A stretch of 64,000 bases of DNA, taken from Thermococcus sp. 21S7 (GTDB taxonomy: Archaea > Methanobacteriota_B > Thermococci > Thermococcales > Thermococcaceae). The DNA is taken from the NCBI RefSeq assembly GCF_012027615.1, contig NZ_SNUT01000004.1, positions 184,629 through 248,628 on the forward strand, read 5' to 3'. Position 1 is the first letter of the stretch. Every line of letters starts with the position of its first letter. Positions 60,669 through 64,000 of this stretch are shown one piece after another. Below the pieces are notes generated by a model. It saw only the letters and a program-made list of their open reading frames with translations, did not search any database and had not been told where the DNA came from. A program made the position numbers and the translations under genes.

Positions 60669-62660
60669 GTGAAAGGCTACTTCACGTTCGTCCTCCACAC
60701 CCACCTCCCCTACGTTAGGAAGCACGGCAAATGGCCCTTTGGGGAGGAATGGCTCTACGAGGCCATGAGCGAAACTTACCTGCCCCTTCTCATGGAGTTC
60801 GAGCGCCTCCGCTCCTCGGGGGTGAGGTTCCAGCTCGTGATCAACATAACCCCCGTCCTGGCCGAGCAGCTGGCCGACGACTACATCAAGGCCGAGTTCG
60901 AGAGGTACCTAACCCGGAAGATTGAGACCACCGAGGAAGACCTGAAATCGGGCAAGTACGACGAGAGGGCAGTTAGGGCCTCCCTGAACCACTTCAGGAA
61001 GGTCTACGACTACTGGAGGGCCATAAACGGCGACATCATAGGAAAGTTCCGCGAGTTCCAGGACGCGGGATACATCGAGGTGATAACCTCAGCGGCAACG
61101 CACGGCTACCTGCCACTCCTAGGCAGGGACGAGGCGATAAGGGCCCAGCTCGCCAACGGGATAGCGACCTACGAGAAGCACTTCGGCAGGAGGCCGAGGG
61201 GAATATGGCTGCCCGAATGCGCCTACAGGCCGGCGGGGGAGTGGGAGCTGCCGGACGGGAGGAAGGTTGAGAGGCAGGGCATAGAAAAATTCCTGGAGGA
61301 GTTCGGCATCGAGTACTTCTTTGTGGAGAGCAACCTGGTCGATGAGGGCCCGGTGACGAAGGGCTACGGCGAGATCCCGCTCTACGAGGGAGAGAAGAGC
61401 ACGCTGAGGCCCTACTGGATTAGGGGTTCCCGGGTGGCTGTTTTCGCCCGCAACCGGGAAACCGGCCACCAGGTCTGGAGCGCGCACTACGGCTATCCCG
61501 GCGACTTCTGGTACAGGGAGTTCCACAGGAAGGCCGAGAAGAGCGGCGGCCAGTACTGGCGTGTGACAGGGAAAAACGTTGATCTCGGCGAGAAGGAGTT
61601 CTACGACCCTGAGAAGGCCCTGGAGCGGGTCGAGGAGCACGCGAGGCACTTCGTCTCGTTGGCGGAGAGGCTGCTGGGTGAGTTCGAGGAGAGGTTCGGG
61701 GAGAAGGGCATAATCGTTTCGCCCTACGACACGGAGCTCTTCGGCCACTGGTGGTTCGAGGGCGTCAAATGGCTTGGCAGGGTTCTTGAGCTGATGGCGG
61801 AGAGGGGAATATTCACCACGACGCTTTCGGCGTTCCTTGACCGCTACACCGGCGAGAGGTATGAGATTGAACTCCCAGAGGGATCGTGGGGGGCCAATGC
61901 GGACCACTCGACGTGGTGGAACGCGGAGACCGAGTGGACGTGGGGGCACGTCTACAGCGCCGAGGAGCGTATGGTGGCCTTGGCGAGCGCGTACTACGGA
62001 AGGGACAGGACCACCGATAGAATCCTCGAACAGCTCGCGAGGGAGTTGCTGATACTCGAAGCCAGCGACTGGCAGTTTCTTATAACGACCGGTCAGGCGA
62101 GGGAGTACGGAAAGAGGCGGGTTCTGGTGCACAGCGGGGACTTTCACAGGCTGGCCAACGAGCTGGTGAGGTACGTCAAAACCGGAAGCTTTGACGTTGG
62201 GCTCCTTAAGGGGCTTGAGGAGCGCGATAATCCATTCACTCCTGTGCTTGTCGGCGGCTACGTGAGCGAGAGTCCACCGGAGGTTCAGGAGTACGTCGAA
62301 CCGCCGGAGGTTCCGCCCGAAAGGGGCGAAGAGCCGGTTGAACGGCCGAGGGAGGAGCTTCCGGAGAGGGCCTACGCCACGGAGGTCGTCAAGGAGATGG
62401 CCGTTAGACCTCCCGGAAATGTGAAGAGGCCCAGCTCGGGCAAATCCAGAAAGTCCCTGGCGCGGGGGAAGAGGAAGTCCCCCACAGGTGAGAGCGACCT
62501 TCTGCGGATAAAGGGCATCGGGCCGAAAACGCTGGCAAAGCTCCGGCGGGCAGGGATTCATAGCATCGAAGACCTCAAGGGTGCCGATCTTGAGGAGCTG
62601 GCCAAGAAAACGCGTATCTCACCCAAAAGGCTGAGGAAGTTTCTGGCCCAGATTTCCTGA
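60669..62660 (+). CDS. GH57 1,4-alpha-glucan branching enzyme
   Basis: A 663-residue GH57 enzyme introducing alpha-1,6 branches into glucan. VLHTHLPYVRKHG is the first GH57 motif, GIWLPECAYRPAGEWE contains the nucleophile Glu, and SPYDTELFGHWWFEG the acid/base Asp. After a Pro/Glu-rich linker, the C-terminus has tandem helix-hairpin-helix motifs (LRIKGIGPKTLAKLRRAGI, then ISPKRLRKFL), as in the characterised Thermococcus kodakarensis enzyme (TK1436). GTG start with GGTGAT 5 bases before. Likely acts in glycogen synthesis. Confidence 0.94.
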   Translation: MKGYFTFVLHTHLPYVRKHGKWPFGEEWLYEAMSETYLPLLMEFERLRSSGVRFQLVINITPVLAEQLADDYIKAEFERYLTRKIETTEEDLKSGKYDERAVRASLNHFRKVYDYWRAINGDIIGKFREFQDAGYIEVITSAATHGYLPLLGRDEAIRAQLANGIATYEKHFGRRPRGIWLPECAYRPAGEWELPDGRKVERQGIEKFLEEFGIEYFFVESNLVDEGPVTKGYGEIPLYEGEKSTLRPYWIRGSRVAVFARNRETGHQVWSAHYGYPGDFWYREFHRKAEKSGGQYWRVTGKNVDLGEKEFYDPEKALERVEEHARHFVSLAERLLGEFEERFGEKGIIVSPYDTELFGHWWFEGVKWLGRVLELMAERGIFTTTLSAFLDRYTGERYEIELPEGSWGANADHSTWWNAETEWTWGHVYSAEERMVALASAYYGRDRTTDRILEQLARELLILEASDWQFLITTGQAREYGKRRVLVHSGDFHRLANELVRYVKTGSFDVGLLKGLEERDNPFTPVLVGGYVSESPPEVQEYVEPPEVPPERGEEPVERPREELPERAYATEVVKEMAVRPPGNVKRPSSGKSRKSLARGKRKSPTGESDLLRIKGIGPKTLAKLRRAGIHSIEDLKGADLEELAKKTRISPKRLRKFLAQIS

Positions 62661-62704
62661 ATCTTCCTTTTGTTTCGTTTCGAAAGCCTTTTCTGAAGTT
62701 TTGA

Positions 62705-63043
<339 letters not shown>

Positions 63044-63051
63044 GGGCTTTT

Positions 63052-63780
63052 TCATAGGAACGCATGCCTGTGCTTGTAGAGCATGTAGCTCGCGTATCCG
63101 AGCAGGATCAGTATGGCCGCTCCGAGAACGCCTATAACGGCTACGACCCCCTGGGCGAACGATATGCTCCTGCCGAAAGCTTCCGCTATCCTTGAGAGCT
63201 CCGTCGGATCGTTGAACGCGTAGATTGCGTACCTTATCGAGAACGCCCCCATGACCATCGGGATGGGCATCACGGCGAACGAGAGCATCAGGCCGAGGTT
63301 GCCCCTCTTCCTCAGACTCAGCATCGCCAGGAGCGTGGGGATTATCAGTATCAGCGCGGTGAACGCGTACATCGGGCCGAATATGCCCGAGATGATATAG
63401 AACGGGACCATACCCGCGAGGAATGCAAAGTACGCCCTGCGGAGAACCTTGACCTCACCCGCGAAGTCGTACGGTGCAACCTTGGAGTACTTGTTCATCG
63501 CGGTAACGTCCTTCATGTACTCCCTTTCCCCCATTTTCTCGATGTATTTGTCCGTCGTGTTGTTCTTCAGTCTGACCGCTCTTTTGAGGAAGAAGTTGGC
63601 CAGTTCTTCGTTGTCCACGGCGAGGGTTTCGGATAGCTTGAGGAAGTTCTCGCGGGACTCATGGATGAGCCTGAGGGCCTTCTGTTTATTTTTATCTGAG
63701 AGGTTTTTGAGTGAGTTTATCCTTTTTTCAACATCCTCTAACGTCTGCGCAACATCTCGCAGAATCTCTGCGCTTTTCAT
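63052..63780 (-). CDS. Unknown membrane protein with N-terminal coiled coil
   Basis: A 242-residue protein I do not recognise. The first 115 residues are helical and highly charged (EILRDVAQTLEDVEKRINSL, then KALRLIHESRENFLKLSETL), followed by about four hydrophobic segments (YFAFLAGMVPFYIISGIFG, FTALILIIPTLLAML, LMLSFAVMPIPMVMG, VVAVIGVLGAAILILLGYA). GGAGG lies before the ATG at 63780. It is the third gene in a minus-strand run after the two transporter-like genes at the right edge. Confidence 0.65.
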   Translation of the reverse strand: MKSAEILRDVAQTLEDVEKRINSLKNLSDKNKQKALRLIHESRENFLKLSETLAVDNEELANFFLKRAVRLKNNTTDKYIEKMGEREYMKDVTAMNKYSKVAPYDFAGEVKVLRRAYFAFLAGMVPFYIISGIFGPMYAFTALILIIPTLLAMLSLRKRGNLGLMLSFAVMPIPMVMGAFSIRYAIYAFNDPTELSRIAEAFGRSISFAQGVVAVIGVLGAAILILLGYASYMLYKHRHAFL

Positions 63781-63816
63781 TAACCGCACCTCCTAAATGT
63801 AAAAGAAAAGGGAGCT

Positions 63817-63927
63817 TTAAGCCTTTTGCTGCTTTTCATGGTGCAGGAGCTTGGTAATGCTCCAGTACATTAATATGAATATGGAGCCCCAAGCAAAGAC
63901 TAGGAAAGCCAGAGCGCCTGCGTCCAT
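63817..63927 (-). CDS. 36-residue membrane protein, MetS-like transporter small subunit
   Basis: A 36-residue frame with a single membrane helix (ALAFLVFAWGSIFILMYWSI) and a basic His/Lys tail. GAGGTGAT lies 4 bases before the ATG at 63927, and the stop of the upstream gene is 10 bases away. Size, helix and place resemble MetS-type small subunits of neurotransmitter:sodium symporter family transporters. That assignment is tentative. Upstream gene identity cannot be checked, since only its tail is in the window. Confidence 0.5.
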   Translation of the reverse strand: MDAGALAFLVFAWGSIFILMYWSITKLLHHEKQQKA

Positions 63928-63937
63928 CTTCATCACC

Positions 63938-64000
63938 TCAGACCTTTATGAGCACCTCGTTCTTTGCAAGCTCCTCGCCGTACTTCTTCTTGATGGCCAT
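63938..64000 (-). CDS. C-terminal end of a larger protein, possibly a sodium-dependent transporter
   Basis: The last 20 codons before a TGA at 63938-63940, reading MAIKKKYGEELAKNEVLIKV and continuing beyond the right edge. The basic, soluble C-terminal tail would fit a membrane transporter, and the MetS-like small protein gene 10 bases downstream supports this weakly. Nothing else can be said. Confidence 0.4.
   Translation of the reverse strand: MAIKKKYGEELAKNEVLIKV

Noticed and set aside
61119..62561. A 480-codon open frame opposite the branching enzyme
   Set aside because: Antisense shadow of a clear GH57 gene, Pro/Arg/Leu-rich, no ribosome binding site or recognisable motif.

Overview
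The window is a chromosomal segment of a hyperthermophilic archaeon of the order Thermococcales, most likely Thermococcus. The evidence is gene content: ribosomal protein L15e, RNase P subunit Rpp30, archaeal RNase J, the mevalonate kinase / isopentenyl phosphate kinase / type 2 IPP isomerase set, a tungsten aldehyde:ferredoxin oxidoreductase, a GH57 branching enzyme, an archaeal NikR and the Thermococcales-restricted DUF257 family. Genes are tightly packed with GGTGAT-type ribosome binding sites, and TATA boxes are visible at several starts. No rRNA, tRNA or CRISPR array was seen, and no stretch over 300 bases lacks a gene.

Layout. 1-5.6 kb: a partial repeat protein, uridine phosphorylase, threonine synthase, a MEMO-family protein, then an operon of an MntA/HepT-type nucleotidyltransferase-HEPN pair translationally coupled to mevalonate kinase and isopentenyl phosphate kinase. 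5.7-10.5 kb: an unknown anchored protein and, on the minus strand, a four-gene oxidoreductase operon (tungsten AOR, two polyferredoxins, FAD/NAD(P) reductase). 10.7-17.8 kb: type 2 IPP isomerase, an AT-rich unknown secreted protein, RNase J with a hairpin leader, prenyl diphosphate synthase, a 14-TM MFS transporter and a cupin. 18-25 kb: a catabolic island of HyuA, HyuB, an M24 peptidase/creatinase-fold enzyme, an NCS1 permease and an Lrp-type regulator, with inverted repeats in its divergent promoter. 25-35 kb: methyltransferase, AT-rich unknown genes, leucyl-tRNA synthetase, a DUF257 gene split by an intact IS607-type element (serine recombinase plus TnpB), an amidohydrolase and a prolidase.

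35-44.4 kb: L15e is separated from its usual archaeal companions (the COG1325 RNA-binding protein and Rpp30) by a 7.7-kb island of overlapping genes for secreted or membrane-anchored proteins, including four tandem paralogues and a duplicated C-terminal gene fragment. 44.4-46.1 kb: an ABC exporter. 46.4-53.4 kb: a seven-gene methionine/threonine operon (cystathionine gamma-synthase, a MetV-MetF-like fusion, a zinc-less MetE paralogue, core methionine synthase, aspartokinase, homoserine kinase, aspartate-semialdehyde dehydrogenase). 53.4-64 kb: TrpB2, membrane proteins, a candidate structured RNA, NikR, RqcH, GH57 branching enzyme, a PII protein with a shortened T-loop, and the end of a transporter-like operon.

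How the parts fit. The isoprenoid genes make membrane-lipid precursors but lie in three blocks separated by accessory DNA. The aspartate-family operon would carry aspartate to O-phosphohomoserine, feeding both threonine (ThrC is at 1.2 kb) and methionine; homoserine dehydrogenase is not in the window. The accessory regions with most to offer are the Hyu island, the IS607 insertion, the surface-protein island in the ribosomal/RNase P operon, and several hairpin-forming intergenic regions. All functional calls are from reading sequence and motif memory; no database search was run.
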